A stretch of 46,687 bases of DNA from Nonomuraea guangzhouensis (GCF_019396345.1 NZ_JAHKRM010000055.1:1-46687), one strand, 5' to 3'. Positions 15,271 to 23,751 are shown, counted from the stretch's first letter. The notes: a model not told the origin generated them from the sequence alone. Numbers and translations: made by a program.

Positions 15271-16498
15271 ACAGCTGCGCCCGTGCGGGGCCGGCGCCGA
15301 AGGCGTCCGCGCACAGCTGGGCGAACCATCCCAACCCCGGCAACAGGAGCAGCCAGCCGAGGAGCGCCCAGCCCAGGTGGAGGTGCTGGGCCACGTGGGC
15401 GAAGGCCGCCACTCCCTGGGCGCGCAGCCCGTCGGCGCGTTCGTAGGTCATCCGGCGCAGGCCGCCCGGATGGCCCTCGGCGGGCCGGATCCGCAGCGAG
15501 ACCGGCCGCCGGTGGGCGATCCACCGGCCGAGTGCGCCGCATCGATCGCAGGTCGCGGCCACGTAGACGTCGGCGGGCGGCAGGCCGGCGTAGGGGCGGG
15601 TCCGGGGCAGCCAGGGGCGTACCTGGTCGCGGTAGGCCGCCCAGTCCCGGCCGTGCCGGGTGGCGAGCTGGGTCCCTTCGTGCCAGGAGGCGAGCCCGGC
15701 GCCGTAGGCGAGGCAGATCGCCGTGGCGGCGGCGAAGCGGAGGTCGAGGACCGCGAGCACCAGGTAGGCGCCCGCCATGGAAGCCTGCATGGGATTGCGC
15801 ACGTAGGCGTACGGCCCGCTCGTGACCAGGCGTTTCGGCGGGTCGTACGGCACCGGCGTCCCTCCCCCGGCGACGGCGAACTCGCGGACGGCGGCCAGGC
15901 CGAACAGCAGCGGCACGGCGAGGATCTGGGCCAGCAGCCCGATCACCCACTCGGGCTGCCGCCACACGCCGGTGAGCGCGACGGGCGCGCCGAGCATGAG
16001 CCCGCCCGCGAGGACCACCTGAAGCGACGCGCGCCAGCCGAGCCGGCGGTCCGCGGCGGTCCAGCGGGCCAGCAGCAGGCCGGGCAGCAGGCAGAGCGCG
16101 ATCGCGACGGCCTCGCCGTACAGCCAGCCGTGACCCAGCAGCACAATCGGCTCGGCCAGCGGCATCACACCCAGGTCCAGCCAGGCGAACCCGGCCAGGA
16201 CCAGCGGGAGCGGGTAGGCCCGCGCCGTGTGCGCGGGCAGCGCACCCCACAGCAACGCCCAGCCCAGCAGCAGATCGACGGGGATGCCCGCGACGACGGC
16301 GCCGTCGGCGGCGAAGCGCCACCAGCCCGCGTACGGGGCGAGGACGTTCACGATGGTGAGGGTGAGCAGGTTCCACGCCGTGGCAAGGATCATCGCGGCG
16401 ACGTCCCGTTCCCCCGGCCGCCGTACGATCGCCGCGATCCAGACGGCGGCCAGCGGGACGAAGAGCGCGACACCGCGGATCAGCGCGGGGTCGTTCAC
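15266..16498 (-). CDS. Membrane isoprenylcysteine-methyltransferase-like protein fused to a DCC-type thiol domain
   Basis: 410 residues. About seven to eight membrane segments precede the ICMT/PEMT-like catalytic motif at 226-238 (TSGPYAYVRNPMQ) and HEGTQLATRHGRDWAAYRDQ (273-292), the SAM-binding signature of membrane methyltransferases. From residue 310 a second domain begins: a CxxC (Cys317-Asp-Arg-Cys320) in a VYVAATCDRCGALGRWI context, ending with LLLLPGLGWFAQL. This resembles DCC/DUF393 thiol-disulfide oxidoreductases. The fusion could couple methylation with thiol chemistry at the membrane (inference). The GTG at 16498 overlaps the stop of the upstream gene (GTGA), so the two proteins are co-translated. 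Confidence 0.78.
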   Translation of the reverse strand: MNDPALIRGVALFVPLAAVWIAAIVRRPGERDVAAMILATAWNLLTLTIVNVLAPYAGWWRFAADGAVVAGIPVDLLLGWALLWGALPAHTARAYPLPLVLAGFAWLDLGVMPLAEPIVLLGHGWLYGEAVAIALCLLPGLLLARWTAADRRLGWRASLQVVLAGGLMLGAPVALTGVWRQPEWVIGLLAQILAVPLLFGLAAVREFAVAGGGTPVPYDPPKRLVTSGPYAYVRNPMQASMAGAYLVLAVLDLRFAAATAICLAYGAGLASWHEGTQLATRHGRDWAAYRDQVRPWLPRTRPYAGLPPADVYVAATCDRCGALGRWIAHRRPVSLRIRPAEGHPGGLRRMTYERADGLRAQGVAAFAHVAQHLHLGWALLGWLLLLPGLGWFAQLCADAFGAGPARAQLL

Positions 16499-17379
16499 GG
16501 AGCGAAGGTCCTGGCCAGATAGCCGGCCGCTTCGGAGACCGCGTAGCGCTGGAGCGGGCCGAAGTACCAGCCCGGGTCGAAGGTACGGCGATAGCCGAGG
16601 GTCAGCTTCAGCTCGCCGCCTCGCCAGTCGAACGTCGCCCGGCGCAGGTCCATCCAGCGGGCGACGGTGGTGTCCGCCACCACGGCGAACACCACCCGCC
16701 CAGGCGAGCGCTCGCTCACGCGCAGGGTCATGGACCGGGGTTCGAGGGGAGCGCCGATGCCCAGGGAGCGGCGCGGTGTGAAGAAGATCTTCCGGGTGTC
16801 GCCGACGGCCAGCCCGGTGCCTTCGGCCCGTAACGGCCGGGGGAAGCCGAGTGCCAGGAACCACGACTCCACCGGCCCGAATCGTGGTTCGGCGGCCAGC
16901 GCCCGTTCGACGTCCGTGGTTCCAGTGGCCCGGGTGACGGTGACCTCGTTGTCACGGGGCAGCGAGGCCGCCGTGCCCTCCAGCATGGCGGCGATGAGGA
17001 GCGGCGCGAGGAAGAGGTTCATCCGCCCGTTGCCGTCACCGCGCCTGCCGGAATCGATGAACAACCCGACGATCGCGCCGACGAGGTAGAACAGCGGCGC
17101 GGCCATGACCAGGCAGACGATCCCCTCGCCGAGCAGCGGACCGGCTAAAGCCAGGGCCACGGTGATGGACGCCATGACCATGCCGGTGGTGCTGCGGGCC
17201 CGGGCGGTGAGGGCGACGGTGATGGCGATCACGGCCGGGATGCCGACGTAGAACAACGCCGTCTGCTCCAGATGCCCCTCGTGCAGAACCCTGTAGAGCA
17301 ACATCGCCGCGAACAGCGCGGCCAGCACCCCGGCCAGCGTGCGCCGCGCTCTCAACTGCGGTCGGGGGTCAGGCTCCAC
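16495..17379 (-). CDS. Membrane protein with SRPBCC/polyketide-cyclase-like C-terminus
   Basis: 294 residues. Residues about 15-165 hold four to five membrane segments (LAGVLAALFAAMLLY, LFYVGIPAVIAITVAL, LFYLVGAIVGLFI and MNLFLAPLLIAAML). The C-terminal soluble part (about 165-294) contains VVADTTVARWMDLRRATFDW, LTLGYRRTFDPGWYFGP and LQRYAVSEAAGYL, a pattern of SRPBCC-type proteins seen in actinobacteria. I infer ligand binding, not a known reaction. AAGAGG lies 5 nt before the GTG at 17379; another GTG is at 17385. First gene of a two-gene operon controlled by the divergent TetR. Confidence 0.7.
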   Translation of the reverse strand: MEPDPRPQLRARRTLAGVLAALFAAMLLYRVLHEGHLEQTALFYVGIPAVIAITVALTARARSTTGMVMASITVALALAGPLLGEGIVCLVMAAPLFYLVGAIVGLFIDSGRRGDGNGRMNLFLAPLLIAAMLEGTAASLPRDNEVTVTRATGTTDVERALAAEPRFGPVESWFLALGFPRPLRAEGTGLAVGDTRKIFFTPRRSLGIGAPLEPRSMTLRVSERSPGRVVFAVVADTTVARWMDLRRATFDWRGGELKLTLGYRRTFDPGWYFGPLQRYAVSEAAGYLARTFAP

Positions 17380-17400
17380 GAGCACCTCTTAATCGCGAGA

Positions 17401-17418
17401 TTTAATCAGGTGATTAAA
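17401..17418. promoter_or_regulatory. Perfect palindromic TetR operator
   Basis: TTTAATCAGGTGATTAAA is an exact inverted repeat with 8-bp arms and a 2-bp centre. It is AT-rich in GC-rich DNA and sits 21 bp from the membrane-protein start and 42 bp from the tetR start, so one repressor dimer could control both directions. Confidence 0.85.
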
Positions 17419-17460
17419 CTGTACGATGAGGGCGCGGGATTCTGTCAAGCGGGGGTGCGG

Positions 17461-18099
17461 GTGGCCGGAAAGCAGCAGTCGGGTGTGGAGACTCGCGATC
17501 GGCTCATCGACGCCGCGGCCGAGACGATCCGGAGCCAGGGCTACGCCGGCACCAGCGCGCGGGCCATCGCCAAGGCCGCGGAGGTCAACTCGGCGCTGGT
17601 CTTCTACCACTTCGGCGGCGTCGACGCGCTGCTGCTCGCCGCGCTGGACCGGTCGTCGGAGCAGCGCATGGCGGCCTACCGGCAGGCCGTGGAGAAGGCC
17701 GGCACCCTCGAGGAACTCGTCCAGACCGCGAGCGAGATCTACCGGGCCGACCTCGAAGGCGGGCACATCACCCTCTTCTCCGAGATGGTCGGTGCGAGCA
17801 TCGCCCGGCCCGAGCTCCGCGCGGAGATCACCGCGCGGTCCGAGCCCTGGATCGACTTCATCGAGCAGGCCCTGGACCGGGTCATCGGGGGGTCGCCGCT
17901 GGCCAAACTGCTGCCCCCGCGCGATCTCGCGTACGCGGCGATCACGTTCTATCTCGGCGTCAACCTCTTCACCCACCTCGACGCCGACCGCACCCGGACC
18001 GAGGCCCTGTTCAACCTGGCCGAACGGGTGGCACCCCGCGCGAGGCTGCTCACCATGCGCCTCCCCGGCCGCCGCAAGCCGAAGGCTGTTACGGAATGA
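17461..18099 (+). CDS. TetR-family regulator of the divergent membrane operon
   Basis: 212 residues. HTH at about 12-58: RLIDAAAETIRSQGYAGTSA, then VNSALVFYHFGGVDALLLAA. The C-terminal ligand domain includes ITLFSEMVGASIARPELRAE and AITFYLGVNLFTHLD. In-frame GTG codons at 17455 and 17461 compete; GCGGGGG lies just upstream and fits 17461. The palindrome at 17401-17418 lies between this gene and the divergent SRPBCC-methyltransferase operon. The 3' end overlaps the convergent small secreted-protein gene by 11 bp. Confidence 0.92.
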   Translation: MAGKQQSGVETRDRLIDAAAETIRSQGYAGTSARAIAKAAEVNSALVFYHFGGVDALLLAALDRSSEQRMAAYRQAVEKAGTLEELVQTASEIYRADLEGGHITLFSEMVGASIARPELRAEITARSEPWIDFIEQALDRVIGGSPLAKLLPPRDLAYAAITFYLGVNLFTHLDADRTRTEALFNLAERVAPRARLLTMRLPGRRKPKAVTE

Positions 18100-18508
18100 C
18101 GATAGAAAATGCCCGGTCTTCCCACATGTGCGGCTTTCCAGTAATGACAAGGAATGTGTCCGACCGGGTGCCGCAGACGGGGTCCGGCCACATGGACACC
18201 CGGATTCCATAGTCGAAGGACGTATACTGCAGCGTGGCCGACGGAACAAGCCTCGTGACGTCCAGTTCCTTGTCCGCCAACTCGACGCAGTAGCGCCCGG
18301 TGGCCGGCTTCGTGACCCCGGCGATCCCCTTGGCCCGGTTGATGCTTCCGTCGGCGTTGACCACGGCCGCCGCCTGCGCGTACGGAGCCGTCACCTTGGT
18401 CGGGGTGGCGATGGTCGCCGCCGCGGCCCCGGCGCCCGCGACCGCCGCGACGAGGCCGGCCGTCGCACTCGCCCAGACAAAAACGCGCATTTTCTTATTC
18501 GCCAGCAT
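18089..18508 (-). CDS. Small secreted protein of unknown function
   Basis: 139 residues. Signal peptide: positive NKKMR, hydrophobic ASATAGLVAAVAGAGAAA. The mature part of about 105 residues has two cysteines (GRYCVELADKEL and MWPDPVCGTRSDTF) that could form a disulfide, and repeated beta-strand-like stretches. I do not recognise the family by name. ATG at 18508 with AAAGGG 6 nt upstream. It lies downstream of the GH97 gene on the same strand with a 124-bp gap, so it may have its own promoter. The gap 18509-18632 shows no other gene. Confidence 0.75.
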   Translation of the reverse strand: MLANKKMRVFVWASATAGLVAAVAGAGAAAATIATPTKVTAPYAQAAAVVNADGSINRAKGIAGVTKPATGRYCVELADKELDVTRLVPSATLQYTSFDYGIRVSMWPDPVCGTRSDTFLVITGKPHMWEDRAFSIVIP

Positions 18509-18632
18509 GCCATTCCCTTTCAAGAGCACTGCAGTTAGGCATGAATATGCAGTACGTCTCGATGGGCCCATGCGTATCGCGGGTGGTGGCGAAGTAAAAG
18601 TAGTGAATTACGGAGTTGGTCGCCGCGGAGGT

Positions 18633-20510
18633 TTATCGGTCGCAGGTCGTGATCCCCGGATGCCAGCGGCAGGCGATCGCCGCGTACCCGCCCTCGGCCG
18701 GCACCGCCACCACGAGCCGGCCGCGCGGCCCGTCGACCATCTGGCTCTCCCGCACCAGGCCGGTCGGACCGTCACGTACCACCTCGACCAGCCACCGCCC
18801 GCGAAGCATGCCGAGCGCGACGTCGAGCGTCCGGGCAGCGCCGGAGATCCCGGCGCCCACGAACCACCGGTCACCGCTGCGCCGGGCCAGCACCACGTGG
18901 TCGGCCGGGCGGCCGGACAGCAGGCGCGTCTCGTCCCAGACCGTGGGCACCCGTTCCAGGAAGCGTTCGGCCTCCGGCCGCGCCTGGTAGGACTCCACGG
19001 TGCCGGCCAGGTCCTGCAGACCGGACTCGTACGTCATGGCCAGGCCCAGCTCATGGGCATCGGAAGTGGGCCGGGACGGACGCTGGAAGGCCATCGGGGT
19101 GTAGTCCATCGAGCCGACGACGTTCCTGGTGAACGGCAGGGTCGTCAGGTGGGAGGTGGTGAGGGTGCGCTTCTCGCCGCCGTGCACGCCTTCCATGGTC
19201 ATCACCTGCGGCCAGGTGCGGTGGATGCCCTTGGGGATGGTCGAGCCGTGGAAGTTGACCATCAGGTGGTTCGCGGCGGTGGCGGGCAGGATCTCGTCGT
19301 ACCAGCGCAGCCGCTCCTGCGACTCCGCGTCCATGAAGTCGATCTTGACGCCGCGTACGCCCCACTTCCGCAGGGTGGGCAGCCACAGGGCGCGCTCCTC
19401 CGGCGTGTCCAGGTCCCGGAAGTGGATCCAGACCACGATCTCCACGCCCTTGCCGCGCCCGTACTCGACCAGTCGCGGAATCCAGCTCGTGGTCGGCCAT
19501 TCCGGGTCGGTGACGTCCCACTGGTCCTTCAGGAAGTACCAGCCCGCGTCCACCGCCACGTACGGCCAGCCGCGGACGGAGGCGTAGTCGACGAACCCCT
19601 TCTGCAGTTCCAGGCTCTGCCCGGCCTCCCTGCCGCCGGCGAGCCAGGTCCACAGCACCTGGCCGGGCTCGATCCAGGAGGTGTCGCGGACCTTGGAGTC
19701 CGGCGCGAGGTCGTCCACCAGCGTGGACTCGGTGACCGTGGCCAGGTCCCCGACGATCATGACTCGCCACGGGGTGGCCAACGGCCCGCTGACCTGGACC
19801 TGCGGATCCCATAACTGCAGGCGGTACGTGCCGGTGCCCTGCTCGTGGGAGAGCCTGGGACCGGAGTAGCGGCCGTCGAGGTCGGACTCGGTGACAAGGA
19901 GATAGGTGCCGCCGCTCTCGAACAGGGCGGGCACCATGAAGTCGGCCGCGGGCGCGCTCTGGACCGGATACTGCAGGAACGGGTTCTCGTAGTCGCGGCG
20001 ATGCAGGGCCAGCCAGGCGGTGGCGTCCTGCGCGGGCGTGAACGCCGAGGTCTCGCGCAGGACCGCGCCCTGGTCATCCGGCAGCCGGTAGCGGTAGGCG
20101 ACACCGTCGTGGGCGACCCTGACGACCAGGTCGAGGCGGGCGCCGGCGGCGTTCTCGAAGGTGAAGGCGGCCTCACGCATGAGGGCCCACCGCTTGAGGC
20201 GCTTGCCGACCGTGGTGGTGTAGTGCTCGGCCACCACCCGGTCGCGGCGGTGCAGGAACCGCAGGCCCTGCGACAGGTCGGCCCGCTCGGTGACGATGCC
20301 CGCGGGGCTGGGCTCCAGCACCCGGACGCCACCGCGGGTCACGGCGAGGGTGAGGGTGCCCGCCTGCGGGTCGAGCGCGAGCTCCGCGGAGGGGCCGCCG
20401 GGGAAGCCGGTGATCTTCCAGCTTCCCCGGGCGGCCGCCTGGGCGGGCAGCGCCGGGAGGAGGCCGAAGGCGAGGAGGAGAGCGACGCACAGACGGATCA
20501 ACGCGACCAT
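18633..20510 (-). CDS. Secreted glycoside hydrolase family 97 enzyme
   Basis: 625 residues with signal peptide (LCVALLLAFGLLPALPAQAA). N-terminal beta-sandwich (about 28-270), central TIM barrel (about 285-540) and a C-terminal sheet domain. GH97 landmarks: WIEPGQVLWTWLAGG, WPYVAVDAGWYF, GKGVEIVVWIHF, GVRGVKIDFMDAESQER, LMVNFHGSTIPKGIHRTWPQ and TMEGVHGGE. Asp391 aligns with the nucleophile of retaining GH97 alpha-galactosidases and Glu440 with the acid/base, which favours alpha-galactosidase over the inverting alpha-glucosidase subgroup (inference). AGGAG 5 nt before the ATG. Divergent neighbours do not point to a specific polysaccharide. Confidence 0.92.
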   Translation of the reverse strand: MVALIRLCVALLLAFGLLPALPAQAAARGSWKITGFPGGPSAELALDPQAGTLTLAVTRGGVRVLEPSPAGIVTERADLSQGLRFLHRRDRVVAEHYTTTVGKRLKRWALMREAAFTFENAAGARLDLVVRVAHDGVAYRYRLPDDQGAVLRETSAFTPAQDATAWLALHRRDYENPFLQYPVQSAPAADFMVPALFESGGTYLLVTESDLDGRYSGPRLSHEQGTGTYRLQLWDPQVQVSGPLATPWRVMIVGDLATVTESTLVDDLAPDSKVRDTSWIEPGQVLWTWLAGGREAGQSLELQKGFVDYASVRGWPYVAVDAGWYFLKDQWDVTDPEWPTTSWIPRLVEYGRGKGVEIVVWIHFRDLDTPEERALWLPTLRKWGVRGVKIDFMDAESQERLRWYDEILPATAANHLMVNFHGSTIPKGIHRTWPQVMTMEGVHGGEKRTLTTSHLTTLPFTRNVVGSMDYTPMAFQRPSRPTSDAHELGLAMTYESGLQDLAGTVESYQARPEAERFLERVPTVWDETRLLSGRPADHVVLARRSGDRWFVGAGISGAARTLDVALGMLRGRWLVEVVRDGPTGLVRESQMVDGPRGRLVVAVPAEGGYAAIACRWHPGITTCDR

Positions 20511-20605
20511 GGGAGCTCCTGCGAGCCACATACATCGGATGTGTGCCCGGATCGTAACCCGTAGATCGTCGCTTGACCAGCGCCACCCATCGAGCCCGAA
20601 CAGGG

Positions 20606-21259
20606 TCAGCGGCGAGGCGCGAGGAACCCGTCGACCACGCGACGGGCCTTGTCCCCGGCATCCTTGTCGCCCAGGCGCAACGCGGTGTTCGCGGCCGTGA
20701 ACACCGCGTCGATCTGAAAGGCCGCCAGGTCGGCGTCCAGGTCGGCGATCTCGCCGGAGCCGACGGCTTGCCGCAGCTCGCCGGCCAGGAGCGCGAGCCA
20801 GCCCTGGTGATGCCGGACCAGCGCGTCGCGGACCCGCCCCGGCCGGCTGTCGAAGTCGGGGAGGTTCGCCGCCCAGAAGCAGCCGCCCGCGAACAGCGGT
20901 GTCTCGGCGTAGGAGAGCCAGTGTTCGGTCAGCGCGCGCAGCCGGGCGGCGCCGTGGGGCGCGGCCGAGGCGGGGTGGACGACCGCGTCGAGGAACGCCT
21001 CGCGGGCCGACGCGACGGCGGCGACCTGCAATTTCTCCTTCGTCCCGAAGAGGGTGGCGACGCCGCTCTTGCTGAGCTTGAGGTCGCCGGCCAGCCGGCC
21101 GATGCTGAGCCCGTTGAGCCCCTCCAGCGACGCGACGTCGACGGCGTGCCGGGCGATCGCCTGCCTGGTCCGCGCGCCGCGCAGGAGCCGCAGGTCGGAG
21201 GTCTCCGCCTCCACCGGCTCGGACGAGCCCAGGTCCGACCGTTGTGCCAGCTCGCTCAT
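20606..21259 (-). CDS. TetR-family regulator of the divergent DHA2 exporter
   Basis: 217 residues. HTH at about 30-75: TRQAIARHAVDVASLEGLNG, then LKLSKSGVATLFGTKEKLQV. The C-terminus has the motif TPLFAGGCFWAANLPDFDSR found in a subgroup of TetR regulators near efflux pumps. Divergent from the MFS gene at 21317 with a 57-bp gap that contains a palindrome at 21291-21306. The most likely role is repression of the exporter and itself, released by a toxic ligand (inference). Confidence 0.92.
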   Translation of the reverse strand: MSELAQRSDLGSSEPVEAETSDLRLLRGARTRQAIARHAVDVASLEGLNGLSIGRLAGDLKLSKSGVATLFGTKEKLQVAAVASAREAFLDAVVHPASAAPHGAARLRALTEHWLSYAETPLFAGGCFWAANLPDFDSRPGRVRDALVRHHQGWLALLAGELRQAVGSGEIADLDADLAAFQIDAVFTAANTALRLGDKDAGDKARRVVDGFLAPRR

Positions 21260-21290
21260 GGCCCCATCCTGCCACACGCTTGCCATAAGT

Positions 21291-21306
21291 GTACGAACGA
21301 TCGTAC
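21291..21306. promoter_or_regulatory. TetR operator palindrome
   Basis: GTACGAACGATCGTAC has 6-bp inverted arms (GTACGA/TCGTAC) and a 4-bp centre. It lies 31 bp before the tetR start and 10 bp before the exporter's GTG, so it would block transcription initiation of the exporter. Confidence 0.75.
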
Positions 21307-21316
21307 GCTCACTTTC

Positions 21317-22756
21317 GTGACTGACACCACCCAAGAATCCGTGACACCCGCGCCACCGACCACGCCATGGGGTGCGGTGTCGATCGTGCTGGTCGGCGCG
21401 TTCATGGCGACCCTCGACGCGTTCATCGTCATCGTCGCGGGACCGGCGATCCAGGCCGACCTCGACACCTCCGGCGGCGAACTGCAGTGGATCCTGGCCG
21501 GCTACCAGCTGACGTTCGCGGTGTTCCTCATCACCGGTGGCCGCCTCGGCGACCTGCACGGCCGCAAACGGACCTTCATCGCCGGCCTGGCGCTGTTCAC
21601 CCTGGCGTCGGCCGCGTGCGCCCTCTCGCAGACGGCGCCCGCCCTCATCGCGGCCCGTCTCGTCCAGGGCCTGGGCGCCGCGTTGATGCTCCCCCAGGTG
21701 TACGCCGTCATCGCCGTGCTGGTCCCCGAGAAGGAACGGCATCGCGTCTTCGGCGTCCTCGGGGTCGTCCTCGGACTCGCCACCATCGGCGGTCAGGTCG
21801 TCGGCGGCCTGCTGATCAGCGCCGACCTGTTCGGCTCCGGCTGGCGGCCGGTGTTCTGGATCAACGTCCCGATCGGGCTCATCGCGATCCTGCTCACCGC
21901 CGGGCGCATCCCGGAATCCAGGGCGGCGCTCGCCCGCAAGCTCGACATCCCGGGCGTCGTCGTGCTCAGCGTCGCGCTGTTCCTGCTCGCCTTCCCGCTC
22001 ATCCAAGGCCACGAAGCGGGCTGGCCCTGGTGGACGTGGGCCAGTATGGCCGCGAGTGCGCTCGGTCTCGCCCTCTTCGTCTCCATCGAACGCCGGACCG
22101 GAAGGCTCGGCGGCGACCCCCTCCTGAGGGTCTCCCTCTTCGCCACCCGGTCGTTCTCCGTCGGCATCGTCCTCGTCCTCGCCGTCTACGCCGTCATCAC
22201 CTCCTACTACCTCGTCCTGTCGATCGCGCTGCAGGACGGACTCGGCCTGTCGGCCCTCGGAGCAGGGCTGGTCTACACCCCCGCGGCGGTGACGTTCTTC
22301 GTCTTCAGCATGATCGCCGGTCGGCTGGTGCCGAAGTACGGCCGCCGCGTCCTGGAGATCGGCGCGATCGTGCTCGCGCTCGGGTACGCGGCGACCGTGA
22401 CCGTCCTGACGTCCGGCCTGCCGTTCACGCCGGTGGTCGTCATCCCGACCCTCATGCTGCAGAGCGTGGGCGGTGGGCTGCTCATCACGCCGTCACTCAA
22501 CGCGGTCCTGACCCGCATAGACCCCGACGACGCGGGCATCGCCTCCGGGGTGCTGTCGACCGCGCAGCAGGTGGGCGGCGCGCTCGGCGTCGCCATCATC
22601 GGCGTGGTGTTCTTCAACACCTTCGACCCCGCCGACGGCGACCGAACCGCCGCGGCGGCCCACGCACTGGCGATGTCCTCGGTCTTCACCTGCACCGTCG
22701 CGATCGTCGCGGCCGTCCTGGTGCGTCTGCTGCCCAAGACCAGGGCGCCGATGTAA
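21317..22756 (+). CDS. MFS drug exporter, DHA2 (EmrB/QacA) family
   Basis: 479 residues with about 14 membrane segments. Motif A-type loop GGRLGDLHGRKRTFIAG, early motif LDAFIVIVAGPAIQADL (motif D1, proton coupling), and the family's ARLVQGLGAALMLPQVYAVI plus GVLSTAQQVGGALGVAIIGV. This fits proton-driven export of hydrophobic compounds. GTG start at 21317; no strong SD is visible between the operator and the start, and the short distance hints at a very short or absent leader. Regulated by the divergent TetR. A ChrB-like gene follows after 18 bp. Confidence 0.93.
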   Translation: MTDTTQESVTPAPPTTPWGAVSIVLVGAFMATLDAFIVIVAGPAIQADLDTSGGELQWILAGYQLTFAVFLITGGRLGDLHGRKRTFIAGLALFTLASAACALSQTAPALIAARLVQGLGAALMLPQVYAVIAVLVPEKERHRVFGVLGVVLGLATIGGQVVGGLLISADLFGSGWRPVFWINVPIGLIAILLTAGRIPESRAALARKLDIPGVVVLSVALFLLAFPLIQGHEAGWPWWTWASMAASALGLALFVSIERRTGRLGGDPLLRVSLFATRSFSVGIVLVLAVYAVITSYYLVLSIALQDGLGLSALGAGLVYTPAAVTFFVFSMIAGRLVPKYGRRVLEIGAIVLALGYAATVTVLTSGLPFTPVVVIPTLMLQSVGGGLLITPSLNAVLTRIDPDDAGIASGVLSTAQQVGGALGVAIIGVVFFNTFDPADGDRTAAAAHALAMSSVFTCTVAIVAAVLVRLLPKTRAPM

Positions 22757-22774
22757 CGGATGTAACATGCGTCT

Positions 22775-23338
22775 GTGACGGACACTACGGAAGACCAGGG
22801 CTGGCTGTTGATCAGCGTGTCCACCGCCGGCGCCGCCGGGACGTTGCGCGTGCAGGTGTGGCGCAAGCTGCGCTCGCTGGGCGCGCTGTACCTGCAGCAG
22901 TCGGTGTGCCTGCTGCCCGAACGCGCCGAGACCACCCGGCAGGCGCGCCGTCTGCTCGACCGGGTGCACCAGCAGGGCGGCACCGGCCGGATCCTGCGCA
23001 TGGCCATCACCGACCCGGCCGAACGCCGGCAGATCATCGGCGAGTTCAACACCGCGCGCGACGCCGAGTACGCCGAGGTCCTGGAGCGCCTGCCCGCCTT
23101 CCGTGCGGAGCTCGAGCACGAGCGTTCCCGTGGCCGCACCACCTACGCCGAGGTCGAGGAGTCCGAGGCCGATCTGGAGCGCTTCCGCTCCTGGCTGGCC
23201 AAGATCGCCGCGCGGGACTACTTCGCCGCCCCCACCGGCGCGGCCGCCCGCGCGGCCGTCGAGGACGCGGCCGCCGACCTGGCCGCCTTCGAACAGGCCG
23301 CCCTGGCCGCCGAGACACCCATCGAGAGCGAGCGGTGA
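22775..23338 (+). CDS. ChrB N-terminal-domain protein (chromate resistance-like)
   Basis: 187 residues. It opens with WLLISVSTAGAAGTLRVQVW and ALYLQQSVCLLPERAETT, the ChrB N-terminal domain, followed by a charged helical region (FRAELEHERSRGRTTYAEVE). ChrB proteins act as chromate-sensing regulators near ChrA transporters, but no chrA is visible here and the C-terminal ChrB domain is absent, so a role in chromate resistance is not established. GTG start 18 bp after the exporter; it may be co-transcribed. Overlaps the next start. Confidence 0.75.
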   Translation: MTDTTEDQGWLLISVSTAGAAGTLRVQVWRKLRSLGALYLQQSVCLLPERAETTRQARRLLDRVHQQGGTGRILRMAITDPAERRQIIGEFNTARDAEYAEVLERLPAFRAELEHERSRGRTTYAEVEESEADLERFRSWLAKIAARDYFAAPTGAAARAAVEDAAADLAAFEQAALAAETPIESER

Positions 23339-23751
23339 TGACCGGGACATGGGGATGGGATCTGTTGATCGGGATCGCCGCCGCGTTGCTGGTCACCTGG
23401 CTGGCGCTCATCGCCACGCTGGCCATCGTGCGGCCCCGTGGTGGACTGCTGCGCGAGGCGCTGCGGCTGCTGCCCGACGTGCTGCGCCTGGTACGCCGCC
23501 TGGCCGCCGATCCCGTCCTGCCCCGAGGGGTACGGGTGCGGCTCGCGCTGCTGCTGGCCTACCTGGCCTTCCCCCTTGACCTGATCCCTGACTTCATCCC
23601 CGTGCTCGGCTACGCCGACGACGCCATCATCGTCACCGTCGTCCTGCGCTCAGTGGTACGACGGGCCGGTCTGCCGGCCGTGCGCCGCCACTGGCCGGGC
23701 ACCGACGACGGCTTCGCCGCGCTGTGCCGCCTGACCGGCCTGACCCCATGA
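23338..23751 (+). CDS. DUF1232 (YkvA-like) membrane protein
   Basis: 137 residues. One N-terminal membrane segment (LLIGIAAALLVTWLALIATL), then a DUF1232 core VRLALLLAYLAFPLDLIPDF, VLGYADDAIIVTVVLRSVV. The PLDLIPDFIPVLGYADD stretch is the family signature. Function unknown; family members are membrane-linked and often sit in stress contexts. ATG at 23338 overlaps the ChrB-like stop region; a GTG at 23335 is equally possible. Convergent with the cupin gene, 9 bp between stops, with no hairpin visible. Confidence 0.85.
   Translation: MTGTWGWDLLIGIAAALLVTWLALIATLAIVRPRGGLLREALRLLPDVLRLVRRLAADPVLPRGVRVRLALLLAYLAFPLDLIPDFIPVLGYADDAIIVTVVLRSVVRRAGLPAVRRHWPGTDDGFAALCRLTGLTP

Noticed and set aside
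22775..23338. Assigning the symbol chrB and a chromate-resistance operon
   Set aside because: Only the N-terminal ChrB domain is present and no ChrA-type transporter is in the window.
21367..23340. Upstream extension of the DUF1232 gene through the MFS gene in another frame
   Set aside because: The extension is arginine/proline-rich and unlike any family; the conserved protein starts near 23338.
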